Origin: Pseudomonadota bacterium
Lineage (GTDB): Bacteria > Pseudomonadota > Gammaproteobacteria > Burkholderiales > Burkholderiaceae_D
Length of the DNA stretch: 13,985 bases
NCBI GenBank assembly: GCA_023422955.1
Contig: JAFAGG010000029.1
Span: forward strand, 1 to 13,985
Reading direction: 5' to 3'
A model generated the notes under the pieces. That model had not been told where the DNA came from. It made no database searches and was given only the letters and a program-made list of their open reading frames with translations. Position 1 is the stretch's first letter, and each line of letters starts with the position of its first letter. The translations under genes were made by a program, and so were the position numbers. Shown here piece after piece: positions 1 through 7,794 of this stretch.

Positions 1-385
1 ATGTGGCGGCACTGCCGCCCGGCGCGCATTCGATTGCCGTGGACGGAGGCGCGCCGGTGCTGCCGCTTGCAGTCACCGAACCGGAAGAGTCGGCGCCATA
101 GCTTCCCGTTTCACCGGTAGTGCCGGTTGCTCCCGACGTGGTGGTGGCGCGCGTTGCGCCAGTCGAGCCCAGAGTGCCGGAACCATCCACCATGGCAGTG
201 GCGCTGCCGGATCTGCCCACCGGCCCCGGCGGCTCTATCCGTTCAGCCGCACTCTGGTTCATCGAGGGTGGGCAATCTGCCTGGGCCGGGGAAGCGGACG
301 TGGGCTGTTGCGGCGCGGCATGTGCCGAGGTAGCGACAACACCGGCGCACAAGGCAGTCAGCATGGCGTAATGAATTTTTTGCAT
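1..385 (-). CDS. Secreted Gly/Ser/Thr-rich protein, N-terminal part (truncated by window edge)
   Basis: The minus frame from an ATG at 385 stays open for 128 codons to the left edge, so the C-terminus is outside the window. A strong Shine-Dalgarno (GGAGGGG, about 391-397) sits just upstream. The first ~23 residues form a convincing signal peptide: MQKIHY, a hydrophobic core AMLTALCAGVVAT, then SAHA-A as a likely signal peptidase I site. The rest is low complexity and rich in Gly, Ser, Thr and Ala, with short runs such as GSTGATRATTTSGATGTTGETG. It contains two isolated Cys (about residues 38 and 120). No catalytic motif or known domain is visible. It is exported to the periplasm or beyond; the composition would fit a linker or surface-exposed protein, but I do not recognise a family. 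The signal peptide and ribosome site make it more credible than the overlapping frame at 243-563. Confidence 0.7.
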   Translation of the reverse strand, partial: MQKIHYAMLTALCAGVVATSAHAAPQQPTSASPAQADCPPSMNQSAAERIEPPGPVGRSGSATAMVDGSGTLGSTGATRATTTSGATGTTGETGSYGADSSGSVTASGSTGAPPSTAIECAPGGSAAT

Positions 386-598
386 GGCCCCTCCAGGAAA
401 TGTTGGCGCACTCAATCACAAGCCTGCCGCTTCCGCCACGGGCTTCTGCTGCTTGGAGTGGATTCCTTGCCTTTGGTTGCGGAAGTGAAGAGAGGGGATG
501 AGAAAGGATAGGAGAAAGGAAGCAGGGACAGATTGAGCGACAGCTTGCAAGATCGCTCTGCACCTATCAGGCATAGTGAGGAAAGAACGAAACAAGCA

Positions 599-817
599 TC
601 AATCCCTGCCTTGCCGCAATGGATCGAGCAGATGCCTTAATGCATTGTGGTCGAGCTCGTACATCAGCTCCAGCAATCGCCCTAACTGGCCCTTGGGAAA
701 TCCTTCGCGCGCAAACCAGCCCAGATAATGGCCGGGCAGATCGGCCAGCAATCGCCCCTTGTATTTACCGTAAGGCATGGTTTGCGTAATCAGTTGCTGC
801 AAATCTTCAGGCTGCAT
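599..817 (-). CDS. DUF3820 family protein (putative quorum-sensing-regulated virulence factor family)
   Basis: This 72-residue protein has the hallmark MPYGKYKGRLLADLP segment (residues 14-28), then YLGWFAREGFPKGQLGRLLELMYEL (31-55, quoted here as the family core). That is the full pattern of the DUF3820 family, and the length is normal. The family name comes from a Pseudomonas structural-genomics annotation; no biochemical activity is established. There is no signal peptide or membrane segment, so it should be cytoplasmic. It lies 62 bases downstream of the MazG-like gene on the same strand and is probably co-transcribed with it. A purine-rich stretch (GAAAGAGAAAG) immediately precedes the ATG as a modest ribosome site. 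The family call is firm; the function is unknown. Confidence 0.85.
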   Translation of the reverse strand: MQPEDLQQLITQTMPYGKYKGRLLADLPGHYLGWFAREGFPKGQLGRLLELMYELDHNALRHLLDPLRQGRD

Positions 818-879
818 CTTTCTCTTTCAAGCTGCATGGTTTTTCTGATTCATGGCTGGACGAGTTAAGGTCGGCCGAG

Positions 880-1269
880 TTAATCACGCTTGCGTGCCGC
901 TGTCGAATAGGCGGTGTACTTGCGTGCATCGCCGCGCACCTGGTCGGCGGGATACTTCAAGCGATTGAGTTCCATCTTTTCCACTACCGCCTGATACAGG
1001 TCCACATCGAGCTTGTCGGCCAGACGTATCAGGTAAGTCAGCACATCCGCCATTTCATGCTTGACCTGCAGGCGCGCTGTTTCACCCAGTTCCTGCGCCG
1101 TCCCTTTTTCCAGCCACTGGAAAGGCTCCAGCAGTTCCGCCGCTTCCACGCTCAACGCGCAGGCCAGGTTACGCGGACTGTGGAACTGATCCCAGTCCCG
1201 TTCATCGACAAACTGGCGCACGATGTCGCGCAGTGCCTGCAAGTCGGTCTGCATTCGCTGCTCGCTCAT
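880..1269 (-). CDS. MazG-like nucleotide pyrophosphohydrolase (RS21-C6/dCTPase-like)
   Basis: This 129-residue all-alpha protein carries the metal-binding signature of the MazG superfamily. E42 and E45 lie in SVEAAELLE, and E72 and D75 lie in KHEMADVLTYL. The family hydrolyses non-canonical or excess nucleoside triphosphates to monophosphate and pyrophosphate; close relatives of this short single-domain type (RS21-C6/DCTPP1) prefer dCTP analogues. The segment FVDERDWDQFHSPRNLACAL (residues 20-39) is typical of that subgroup and helps form the nucleotide pocket. A longer frame reaches 1365. I chose the ATG at 1269 because GGAG lies about 9 bases upstream, the extension adds an unlikely hydrophobic leader, and homologues start here. 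It is followed by the DUF3820 gene and likely shares its transcript. The precise substrate cannot be read from sequence. Confidence 0.9.
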   Translation of the reverse strand: MSEQRMQTDLQALRDIVRQFVDERDWDQFHSPRNLACALSVEAAELLEPFQWLEKGTAQELGETARLQVKHEMADVLTYLIRLADKLDVDLYQAVVEKMELNRLKYPADQVRGDARKYTAYSTAARKRD

Positions 1270-1490
1270 ACATTTCGCTCCGATTGGTTCTAATTGGTTT
1301 CGATTACCCAGGGAACGCCAGCTTATCAGATGCACTATGAAAAAAATCGCACTCGCTGTCAGCAAAGGGAAAGCAGAGTGAAGCCGACAGACGTTATACT
1401 TCCAGCTCTGCCCTCACTCTATTGAGGACGCTGCTCAAGGGATTTCCCCTGAAGTGCCCGTCGCCACGGCAGACAACGAGAGAATTCGAA

Positions 1491-1919
1491 GTGGATCCCT
1501 TAGCATTAGCGTTATCAAAGCAGTTCGGCGGCGTCTGGGGCGAGCATCCCCAATATCCTGTAAACAAATGGCGCGATGCCATCAATCACGACGCCACCCG
1601 CCTGGGTTACTGGGAATGGGTGAAGGCGGAGATGGACAGCAATCGGCCGGCACCGGTCGAGCATGTCGCATCAACTCCCCGGCCTGGCGACCTGGTGCGC
1701 CACATCATTCGTCACGCGGAAAAGCATTATGGCGACAATCAGTCGGTGCAGCGCTATTGCCGCAACCTGGATGCCGTCCTGATCGCGCGTCCCGTCAACA
1801 CCGAACATGTGCGCACTGCACTGATCGCGTTGGCCAGCGCCCTTGACGATCTGCCCAAGGCGCAGCCGCTGGTCGATGCGATCGATTCGCTGCTGGGATT
1901 GATGCGGCAAAAAAAGTAA
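1491..1919 (+). CDS. Hypothetical protein with a GYWEWV-type N-terminal motif
   Basis: This frame encodes about 142 residues if it starts at the GTG at 1491, reading MDPLALALSKQFGGVWGEHP. An in-frame TTG at 1422 would add 23 residues of less protein-like sequence with no ribosome site. Neither start has a strong Shine-Dalgarno, so the start is uncertain. The N-terminal part has a conserved-looking block rich in Trp and Tyr (WGEHPQYPVNKWRDAI, then TRLGYWEWVKAEMD). A Pro-rich linker follows, then a helical C-terminal half (from about residue 65) with LVRHIIRHAEKHYGD and a Leu/Ala-rich tail ending in RQKK. There is no signal peptide or membrane segment. I recall similar N-terminal motifs in uncharacterised proteobacterial proteins but no named function. 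It is divergent from the MazG gene and converges on the N-demethylase-like gene, with 48 bases between the two 3' ends and no clear terminator. Confidence 0.65.
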   Translation: MDPLALALSKQFGGVWGEHPQYPVNKWRDAINHDATRLGYWEWVKAEMDSNRPAPVEHVASTPRPGDLVRHIIRHAEKHYGDNQSVQRYCRNLDAVLIARPVNTEHVRTALIALASALDDLPKAQPLVDAIDSLLGLMRQKK

Positions 1920-1967
1920 TCCTGTAAAAGAAACAATCCCTCTTATTTCCAGCGGCAAGCCAGAAAC

Positions 1968-3026
1968 TCAGGCAGGAACCGGATAGCGGGCAAGAAACTC
2001 GCGGAAGGTCGGCAGACTCGCTTGCCGGTAGTCGAACATCTTCGGTGCCAGGTTGGCATTGGCGGTTTGCAGCGCCTGCAGCGCCAGCGGGTTCTTGACC
2101 AGCTCGCTCAGCTGCCACAGATACGTCTTGATGCTGAAGATGACAGCGCCGCTTTGCGGCAGCTTGATGAAGACTTCATGTTCGGAACGCAGGCAGCCAT
2201 AACGCTCCCAGTTGTCCGCCGTCGGCAGCGGCAAGACAGCGGGTCGCAAGTCGCTGTGCAGGCAGAGTTCATCGCTTAAGCGCATGCCCCAGTTGCGGCG
2301 CCAAGTACGCATGCCGGGCTTCATCTGGGAAAAGAACAGGTCGACCCGGTGGGCGAAATGCTCCATGTAATGCGGCACATGGCCGTCATGGATTTCATAA
2401 GGCGTCTTGCCCAGCCGCGCCGATTTCAGGCTCTTGCTTCTCGCCTGCTCCCAGGCAGCCAGGGCCCCGGCATCCTGGGAATCAGGCCGGGGCTGATTGA
2501 AGTGGCTGCGCAAGGCCCAGTCATTCGGAAACAGCAAAGCACCTGCCTTCAGCATGTAGGCACTGTCGCCCTGCAAGCTCTGTTGCTGCGGCAGCAGGAT
2601 CAGCATGTCTTCGCTCGCCAGCAAGGCAACCGCCACCAGCGGCTCGGCTCCTTGCGCACTGACATCGATAGCAAGTCCGGTCAGCAGCGACAGTATGCAA
2701 TCGCCATCGCGCCGGAAATAATCGGGATAACGCTGGAGCAGATACTCCACTACCGTATCGCGCAATTCCCGTTCCGCCGCCGCGACCTGCTCTTCCGGCT
2801 GCCGGTCGATCAGCATGGACTGCCGCTGCTGCAGTAATTCCAGGCGGCGCGCGATCTGCTGCGGATAGGTGTCATCGATGATGATCCAGTCCATGCCTTC
2901 CTGCCACTGATTGATCATCACGGTCTTCGGCACCGCGCGATAACGTTCCATGTGATCGGTCGCCAGCGTGCCGATCAGCTCGATATCCCTGTCAATTTTT
3001 TGCGTCTCTACGCCGTGAATCTTCAT
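1968..3026 (-). CDS. Heme-dependent oxidative N-demethylase alpha subunit-like protein (DUF3445)
   Basis: This 352-residue protein matches the family once called DUF3445. Its characterised members are the heme-binding alpha subunits of heme-dependent oxidative N-demethylases, which remove methyl groups from amines such as dimethylamine. Family landmarks are present in order: an early MDWIIIDDTYPQQIARRLELL region (45-65, positions only as a guide), GALLFPNDWALRSHF (162-176), a HVPHY...VDLFFSQMKPGM...RRNWGM block (216-248), and LRSEHEVFIKLPQSGAVIFSIKTYL (279-303). It has no signal peptide, and the length is close to normal. No oxidoreductase subunits of a complete demethylase are nearby, so the electron donor and substrate are unknown. 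It starts 28 bases after the M23 peptidase stop, with GAAGAGAAG upstream as a modest ribosome site, and is probably co-transcribed. The family call is confident; actual demethylase activity is only inferred. Confidence 0.82.
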   Translation of the reverse strand: MKIHGVETQKIDRDIELIGTLATDHMERYRAVPKTVMINQWQEGMDWIIIDDTYPQQIARRLELLQQRQSMLIDRQPEEQVAAAERELRDTVVEYLLQRYPDYFRRDGDCILSLLTGLAIDVSAQGAEPLVAVALLASEDMLILLPQQQSLQGDSAYMLKAGALLFPNDWALRSHFNQPRPDSQDAGALAAWEQARSKSLKSARLGKTPYEIHDGHVPHYMEHFAHRVDLFFSQMKPGMRTWRRNWGMRLSDELCLHSDLRPAVLPLPTADNWERYGCLRSEHEVFIKLPQSGAVIFSIKTYLWQLSELVKNPLALQALQTANANLAPKMFDYRQASLPTFREFLARYPVPA

Positions 3027-3054
3027 GCTTGCTTCTCTTCGCTTGCCGCCCTGC

Positions 3055-3582
3055 TCAAGCGGCAGCCGGCTTGAGCAAAGGATAAGGATTGATGGGACCG
3101 GCGGCCGAATAAATGCCGTAGTGCAGATGGGGCGGCGTACCTTTGGCGTTGCCGCTGTCGCCGACGTAACCGATGACCGTACCCGCGGCTATCCGCATGC
3201 CGGGAACCAGGCCGGCAAAACGATCCATGTGCGCGTAATAATGATTATGCCCGCCCGGCCCTCTTATCCACACCGTCCGGCCTCCCAATCCTCCGTGACC
3301 GGTCCGCAGCACCATGCCTTCAGTAGTGGAACGTATGACGGTACCGCGCGGTGCGAAGATGTCAATCCCTTCGTGCCGCCGCCGGCCGCCGTCACGCGGC
3401 GCATGCCAGCTATCGCGCAGCACTGCCGGCCGGATGCCATCGACGGGAAGATGATAAGCCTGCGGCACCGGCATGGCAGATAGGCGCAGCGTGTAAATCG
3501 CTCTTTCCGCATGAGGGCCTGCAATAGCGAATACGGCATTGAGCACAATCGCCAGCAGTCCACATCGCAGAAATCGCTTCAT
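3055..3582 (-). CDS. M23 family (LytM-type) metallopeptidase, exported
   Basis: This 175-residue protein begins with a signal peptide (MKRF..., hydrophobic core at about residues 7-21, likely cleavage after AIAG or nearby). It is otherwise a single LytM domain. The zinc and catalytic residues of M23 peptidases are in place: H70 and D74 in HEGIDIF, H118 in YYAHMD, and H152 and H154 in HLHYG. Such enzymes cleave peptide cross-links in peptidoglycan in the periplasm. The full HxxxD and HxH set suggests it is active, not a degenerate EnvC/NlpD-type activator, and no LysM or coiled-coil region is present. The ATG is preceded by a good ribosome site (ACGGAGCGAG). It leads a likely two-gene unit with the N-demethylase-like gene downstream. 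Confidence 0.92.
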   Translation of the reverse strand: MKRFLRCGLLAIVLNAVFAIAGPHAERAIYTLRLSAMPVPQAYHLPVDGIRPAVLRDSWHAPRDGGRRRHEGIDIFAPRGTVIRSTTEGMVLRTGHGGLGGRTVWIRGPGGHNHYYAHMDRFAGLVPGMRIAAGTVIGYVGDSGNAKGTPPHLHYGIYSAAGPINPYPLLKPAAA

Positions 3583-3656
3583 CTCGCTCCGTTATAAAAC
3601 TTTCTATAGCACAGCTTTCCCTGTAAAAATTAACGAGCGCAAATGAGCGATAAAAG

Positions 3657-3685
3657 TTCCCGAACCTTTGTCTTCGGTACGGGAA
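3657..3685 (-). terminator. Possible terminator for the GGDEF/EAL gene
   Basis: The hairpin arms TTCCCGAACC and GGTACGGGAA pair over 10 bases with one A-A mismatch around a 9-base loop. Read on the minus strand, the hairpin lies 71 bases beyond the stop of the GGDEF/EAL gene and is followed by CTTTTAT. The U-tract is short, so termination efficiency is doubtful. It also separates that gene from the M23 peptidase start. Confidence 0.4.
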
Positions 3686-3707
3686 GCTTGCAGGCTATAT
3701 AAGAGCG

Positions 3708-3747
3708 GCAGAGAACGGCTGAGAATTGCAGAGAACGACAGAAAACC
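3708..3747. repeat. Imperfect 20-bp tandem repeat, two copies
   Basis: GCAGAGAACG occurs at 3708 and again at 3728, exactly 20 bases apart, with partly similar sequence between and after (CTGAGAATT versus ACAGAAAACC). It lies in the 3' untranslated region of the GGDEF/EAL gene, between its stop and the hairpin at 3657-3685. No function is apparent. Confidence 0.4.
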
Positions 3748-3756
3748 AAAAACTGC

Positions 3757-6700
3757 TCAGGGTAGTTTTATGCGATGGATATTAGTGGTCAATCCATATT
3801 CCAAGAAGGCCGTGAAATCCTGCGCCTGCATGGGCTTAGCAATCAGATAGCCCTGATAGGCATGGCAGCCGATATGGCACAGGAAATTGCGCTGCTGCTC
3901 GGTTTCCACGCCTTCCGCAATCACATGCAGGCCCAATTTTCTGCCCAGCGCAATGATGGCTTCGACAATGGAAATATCATTTTCATTGCCGGGCACTTCG
4001 GCAATGAAGCTGCGATCGATCTTCAATTGTTCCAGCGGCAGGCGGCGCAGATAAGACAGGGAGGAATAACCGGTGCCGAAATCATCCAGTGAAAAACCGA
4101 TGCCGTGACTTTGCAGTTCCGTCATCTTCGATGCCGCTTCCGCCATGTCTTCCACCAGTATGCTTTCCGTCAGTTCCAGCTTGAGCCGGGCAGGATTCAC
4201 GCCGTGCTGTCGCATGATGGTGATGACGTCGTCGACGAAGGCGGGATGGTGGAACTGGCGCGTGCTGATATTGACGGCCAGGTTCAGTTTGGCGGTCGCC
4301 GGATGCTGCGCCCATTGCGCCAGCTGCAGGCACGCGCGATTCAGCACCAGTCTGCCCAGGTCCATGATCAGGCGGCTTTCTTCAGCCAGCGGAATGAACA
4401 CCGAGGGCGGCACGTTGAGACGCGCAGGATGCTGCCAGCGCAGCAGCGCTTCAACGCCGATCAGGCGATAGTCGCTATCCACCTGCGGTTGATACACCAG
4501 CGTGAAAAGATCCTTCTCTATGCTTTCGCGCAGATCCGATTCCAGCGCCGCCTTGGCAATGACTGCCGCCTGCATGTCCGGATCATAGAAGCGGATGGCA
4601 TTGCGGCCGGCCGACTTGGCCTTGTACATCGCCAGGTCCGCGCATTTCAGCAATTCATCGATATCGTCGGTACTGTCATCGAACAGCACTACTCCTATGC
4701 TGGGCGTGCTGATATGCGGACACCCTTCCAGCTCGAAAGGCTGGATCAGCGCCGTTCGCACCTTTTCCGCCACCTGTTCCGCCTGGCTGGCGGCACGCAC
4801 CTCGTCGGCGCTCAGGGCTTCCACTATCATCACGAATTCGTCGCCGCCTAGGCGAGCCACGGTGTCGCTGCCGCGCGCATTCTGGACCAGGCGATGCGCC
4901 ACGCTCTTGAGCAGCAAGTCGCCGCGTACGTGTCCGTAGATATCGTTCAGTTCCTTGAAATTATCCAGGTCCAGGAACATCAATGCACCCCTCTGCTGCG
5001 TGCGCGCACTGCCACGCACTGCTTGCAGCAGGCGTTCACGCAGCAACTGCCGGTTCGGCAAACCGGTGAGCTGATCGTAGAAAGCCAGGCGCTGGATTTC
5101 ATGTTCTGCTGCCTTGCGGTCGCTGATATCGGTATGGATGGAAAAAATCGATTGCGGCTTGCCCTGTTCATCCCTGACCAGGGTCCAGCTTCCATCCACG
5201 GTCACCACGCTGCCGTTGCGATGCCGCTGGGTTTGCTCGCCGCTCCACTTTCCCTGGCCAAGCACCTGCTCGACAATATGCTTCAACACCATCGGCTTCT
5301 CGCACAGCAGTTCCGATTCGTCGCGACCTATCGCTTCTTCCTTGCTCCAGCCGTAAAGATGCTCGGCGCCCTTGTTCCAGAACCCGATGCGGCCTTCCAT
5401 GTCCCTGACCACGATCGCATCGCGCGCCTTGTCCAGCAGGGAAGCCTGGTAGTGAATGTGCGCTTCCTTTTCCTGCCGTTCCAGCTCGGCCGATGCGCGT
5501 GCCGCAAATATCTGCAGCATGGAGGAGATCAGTTCAGGCTGATCGATTTTTTTGCGCGACACCATGAACAAGGTGCCCAGCGCTTGTCCATTCGCGTCGT
5601 CCAGCCTGTGTCCCGCGAAAGAGCGCATCTCTTGCGGCATGGGGAGGGCAAGCCTGGGATAACGTTCCCTCAATCCCGTTTCGATGATGCAGGAGCCTTG
5701 CTCCAGTATGACTTCGCAAGGATTGCCTTGCAGTTCGTAGCGCAGGTTGTCCACCCTGACGCCGTCGATCTCGCCTGCGATGAGGCGCGCTGCCGGCGAC
5801 GGCGCATCGGGGATCAGGCGCGACAGGAAAGCACCTTCGGCGCCCAGGACTTCCGCCATGGAGGCGGCAAGTTTCTGAAAGAATTCAATGCCGGAGCTGG
5901 TCGAAATGGAAGCGGCAACCTTGACCATTGCGCTTTCCATGTGCCGTCTCATCTTGTGGGCGCGGATGTGCGAGAGGCCGAAACTCAGGTTCTCGGCCAG
6001 TTCCTGCAACAGGACAATTTCCTTGTCCGAAACGACACGCTTGCCATAATTGACCAGCACCAGCACACCCAGCGCGCGCGTCTTGTCACGCAAAGGCAGA
6101 CACACGCCGCTCAGATACTGACTTTGTTCCGCCGCCCTGCGCCAGGGCTCGAAGCTGGGATCCTGCAAGGTATCGGTAAAGACTATCGTCCTGTTTTCGC
6201 GTATCGCCTGCCCTGTGGGTCCGCATCCCAGCGGCGTCGCTTCGGACCAGCTCAGTGCGAGTCCTTCTATATAACGCCTTATCGCTTCATCGCCGGCCCA
6301 GGCCGGTACGCTGATCGAACAGAGTTCATCATCCTCGGCAATGCCGGTCCAGGCAGCGCGGTAGTCGCCGCCTTCCAGGGCTACCTGGCAGATTTCACGC
6401 AGCAACTCTTCCTCGTTATCGAGGTGCACCAATGCGGCATTGGTCCGGCCCAGCATGCGCAGGCCGCGACTGGTGCGCTCCAGTTCCAGCGCCGCGTGCT
6501 TGCGTTCGGAAATGTCGCGGAAATAGACCGACAAGCCCTGCTCGGAAGGATAAGCGTGAAATTCAAACCATTTGCTTAAGTGAGCTATGTACTCTTCAAA
6601 GCAGACCGAGCAGTTCCCTTCAAAGGCGCGCCGGTAGTGGCGGTAAAAACTCGCAAACATCGCTTCCGGATATTTGTCTTCCAGGGAGGCTCCCACCAGG

Positions 6701-7254
6701 GTTTCCTTGCCGACGCCCAGCATATGTTCAGCGGCACTATTCAGATAGACAAAACGCCACTGCCTGTCGAGCATGAGAAAGGCATCCGACATATGCTCAA
6801 GCGCGCCTTGCAAACGGCTAGCCAGTATCTGCGCTTCCTCTTTTGCAGTCCTGTCTTCATGGATATCGATGCAGATGCCATACCACTTCAGGATTTTTCC
6901 ATTCGCATCCCGGGCGGGCTTGGCATTGACGGCATGCCAGCGATACTGCCCCGACGTCTGCTGAAACACGCGAAACTCTATCGTGTAGTCGTGCTCTTTT
7001 TTAATCGCCTCTTCCCATACCGCCATGCACACGTTCCGGTCATCGGGATGCAAGGCCTCCAGCCAGTTCTGCAAGTCGGCATCTGACGTCAGGCCGGTAT
7101 AGCTACGGTAAGCGCTGCTCAGAAAATCAATCCAGCCATCGGGCCGCGCGGTCCACAATATGTGCGGCAACACATCGGCTGCCCATTCAAAATAGCGCTC
7201 AAGATGAGCGCTGGAGCTGGGAATAGCAGCAAGAGATAAAGGGGGAGTAGACAT
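3757..7254 (-). CDS. PAS/GAF-regulated GGDEF-EAL cyclic-di-GMP protein
   Basis: This is a 1165-residue soluble protein. Domain order is PAS (about 20-130), PAS (145-252), GAF (270-430), GAF (440-592), PAS (600-720), GGDEF (722-890) and EAL (903-1155). The diguanylate cyclase half keeps GGDEF (803-807) and has an RGSD inhibitory site (794-797) exactly five residues before it, so product feedback is likely. The phosphodiesterase half keeps EALLRW, NIS, ELTES, DDFGTGYSS, LKIDRSF, AEGVET and QGY. Both activities are therefore plausible, for synthesis and breakdown of cyclic-di-GMP under control of the sensors. No transmembrane segment or signal peptide is seen, so it should sense cytoplasmic cues. 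I chose the ATG at 7254, giving MSTPPLS; a TTG at 7263 is in frame. Neither has a clear Shine-Dalgarno. It is likely monocistronic. Confidence 0.95.
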   Translation of the reverse strand: MSTPPLSLAAIPSSSAHLERYFEWAADVLPHILWTARPDGWIDFLSSAYRSYTGLTSDADLQNWLEALHPDDRNVCMAVWEEAIKKEHDYTIEFRVFQQTSGQYRWHAVNAKPARDANGKILKWYGICIDIHEDRTAKEEAQILASRLQGALEHMSDAFLMLDRQWRFVYLNSAAEHMLGVGKETLVGASLEDKYPEAMFASFYRHYRRAFEGNCSVCFEEYIAHLSKWFEFHAYPSEQGLSVYFRDISERKHAALELERTSRGLRMLGRTNAALVHLDNEEELLREICQVALEGGDYRAAWTGIAEDDELCSISVPAWAGDEAIRRYIEGLALSWSEATPLGCGPTGQAIRENRTIVFTDTLQDPSFEPWRRAAEQSQYLSGVCLPLRDKTRALGVLVLVNYGKRVVSDKEIVLLQELAENLSFGLSHIRAHKMRRHMESAMVKVAASISTSSGIEFFQKLAASMAEVLGAEGAFLSRLIPDAPSPAARLIAGEIDGVRVDNLRYELQGNPCEVILEQGSCIIETGLRERYPRLALPMPQEMRSFAGHRLDDANGQALGTLFMVSRKKIDQPELISSMLQIFAARASAELERQEKEAHIHYQASLLDKARDAIVVRDMEGRIGFWNKGAEHLYGWSKEEAIGRDESELLCEKPMVLKHIVEQVLGQGKWSGEQTQRHRNGSVVTVDGSWTLVRDEQGKPQSIFSIHTDISDRKAAEHEIQRLAFYDQLTGLPNRQLLRERLLQAVRGSARTQQRGALMFLDLDNFKELNDIYGHVRGDLLLKSVAHRLVQNARGSDTVARLGGDEFVMIVEALSADEVRAASQAEQVAEKVRTALIQPFELEGCPHISTPSIGVVLFDDSTDDIDELLKCADLAMYKAKSAGRNAIRFYDPDMQAAVIAKAALESDLRESIEKDLFTLVYQPQVDSDYRLIGVEALLRWQHPARLNVPPSVFIPLAEESRLIMDLGRLVLNRACLQLAQWAQHPATAKLNLAVNISTRQFHHPAFVDDVITIMRQHGVNPARLKLELTESILVEDMAEAASKMTELQSHGIGFSLDDFGTGYSSLSYLRRLPLEQLKIDRSFIAEVPGNENDISIVEAIIALGRKLGLHVIAEGVETEQQRNFLCHIGCHAYQGYLIAKPMQAQDFTAFLEYGLTTNIHRIKLP

Positions 7255-7263
7255 GCAAATCAA

Positions 7264-7704
7264 TTCGGTTCATTGCTACCGAGCCTGCATTGTTATTATT
7301 CTTTTCGCGTATCGCTCTGCGGAAATACATTGCTTTGCATTATGCTTGCTAGCCCGGGAAAAATCCATACAAGCATGAAGGTAATCATGAGAATTTCTCC
7401 AACTTGTCATCTCTGCCAATGTCGGTTCATCAATCAACTGGACAAGCCATTAATATCCGCTCTTGCTTGATCTTGTCTTGTTTCAGGCGGCCGCTTTCTT
7501 TTCCCAGCTGAATCTCACTCCGCAAGCTTTATCGAATCGGCAAGACAACTGAATGCGGCAGCCTGCTTGCTCTTTACAGAGCCGCTGAAGACGGCATGAA
7601 CTGCGTCATGCCTGCGCGTGAAATCGCGATGGGGAGATATACGCTCATCGTTCATCTTGTCCTGCCGATTAATCGATGCAGCGTTTTCATGAAGACAGCT
7701 TGTG
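7264..7704. other. Intergenic region without a supported gene
   Basis: I see no credible coding sequence here. The small frame at 7273-7470 has no ribosome site and no recognisable protein. The stretch should contain the promoter of the GGDEF/EAL gene, but no convincing -35/-10 pair stands out. Two small symmetric elements are visible. One is a 7-bp perfect inverted repeat, GGCATGA/TCATGCC, around a 6-base loop (7593-7612), with no T-run, so an unlikely terminator. The other is the 10-bp palindrome CGATTAATCG (7666-7675). Confidence 0.5.
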
Positions 7705-7723
7705 ACAGCCTATTTCGATAGGG
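7705..7723 (+). repeat. Left terminal inverted repeat of the IS element
   Basis: ACAGCCTATTTCGATAGGG matches the reverse complement of 8601-8619 at 18 of 19 bases. It marks the left end of the insertion sequence, 90 bases ahead of the transposase start. Confidence 0.88.
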
Positions 7724-7794
7724 AGCTATTGGCAGGATAAAGTTGGCTGTGATGGCTGTCGAAGCGATTTGTTGGCTGAGACGGGATTGCAGCG

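Noticed and set aside
243..563. 106-codon minus-strand frame overlapping the left-edge gene
   Set aside because: The alternative minus frame from 385 has a signal peptide and strong ribosome site; this one has neither.
1270..1365. N-terminal extension of the MazG-like gene
   Set aside because: The ATG at 1269 has a good Shine-Dalgarno and gives the family's normal length; the extension is not MazG-like.
4894..6579. Long 561-codon plus-strand frame
   Set aside because: It is antisense to the PAS/GAF/GGDEF protein, whose domains and motifs are unmistakable. Its translation resembles no protein, and such antisense frames are common in GC-rich genes.
7273..7470. 65-codon plus-strand frame in the intergenic region
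   Set aside because: It has no ribosome site and no recognisable features, and its composition looks random.
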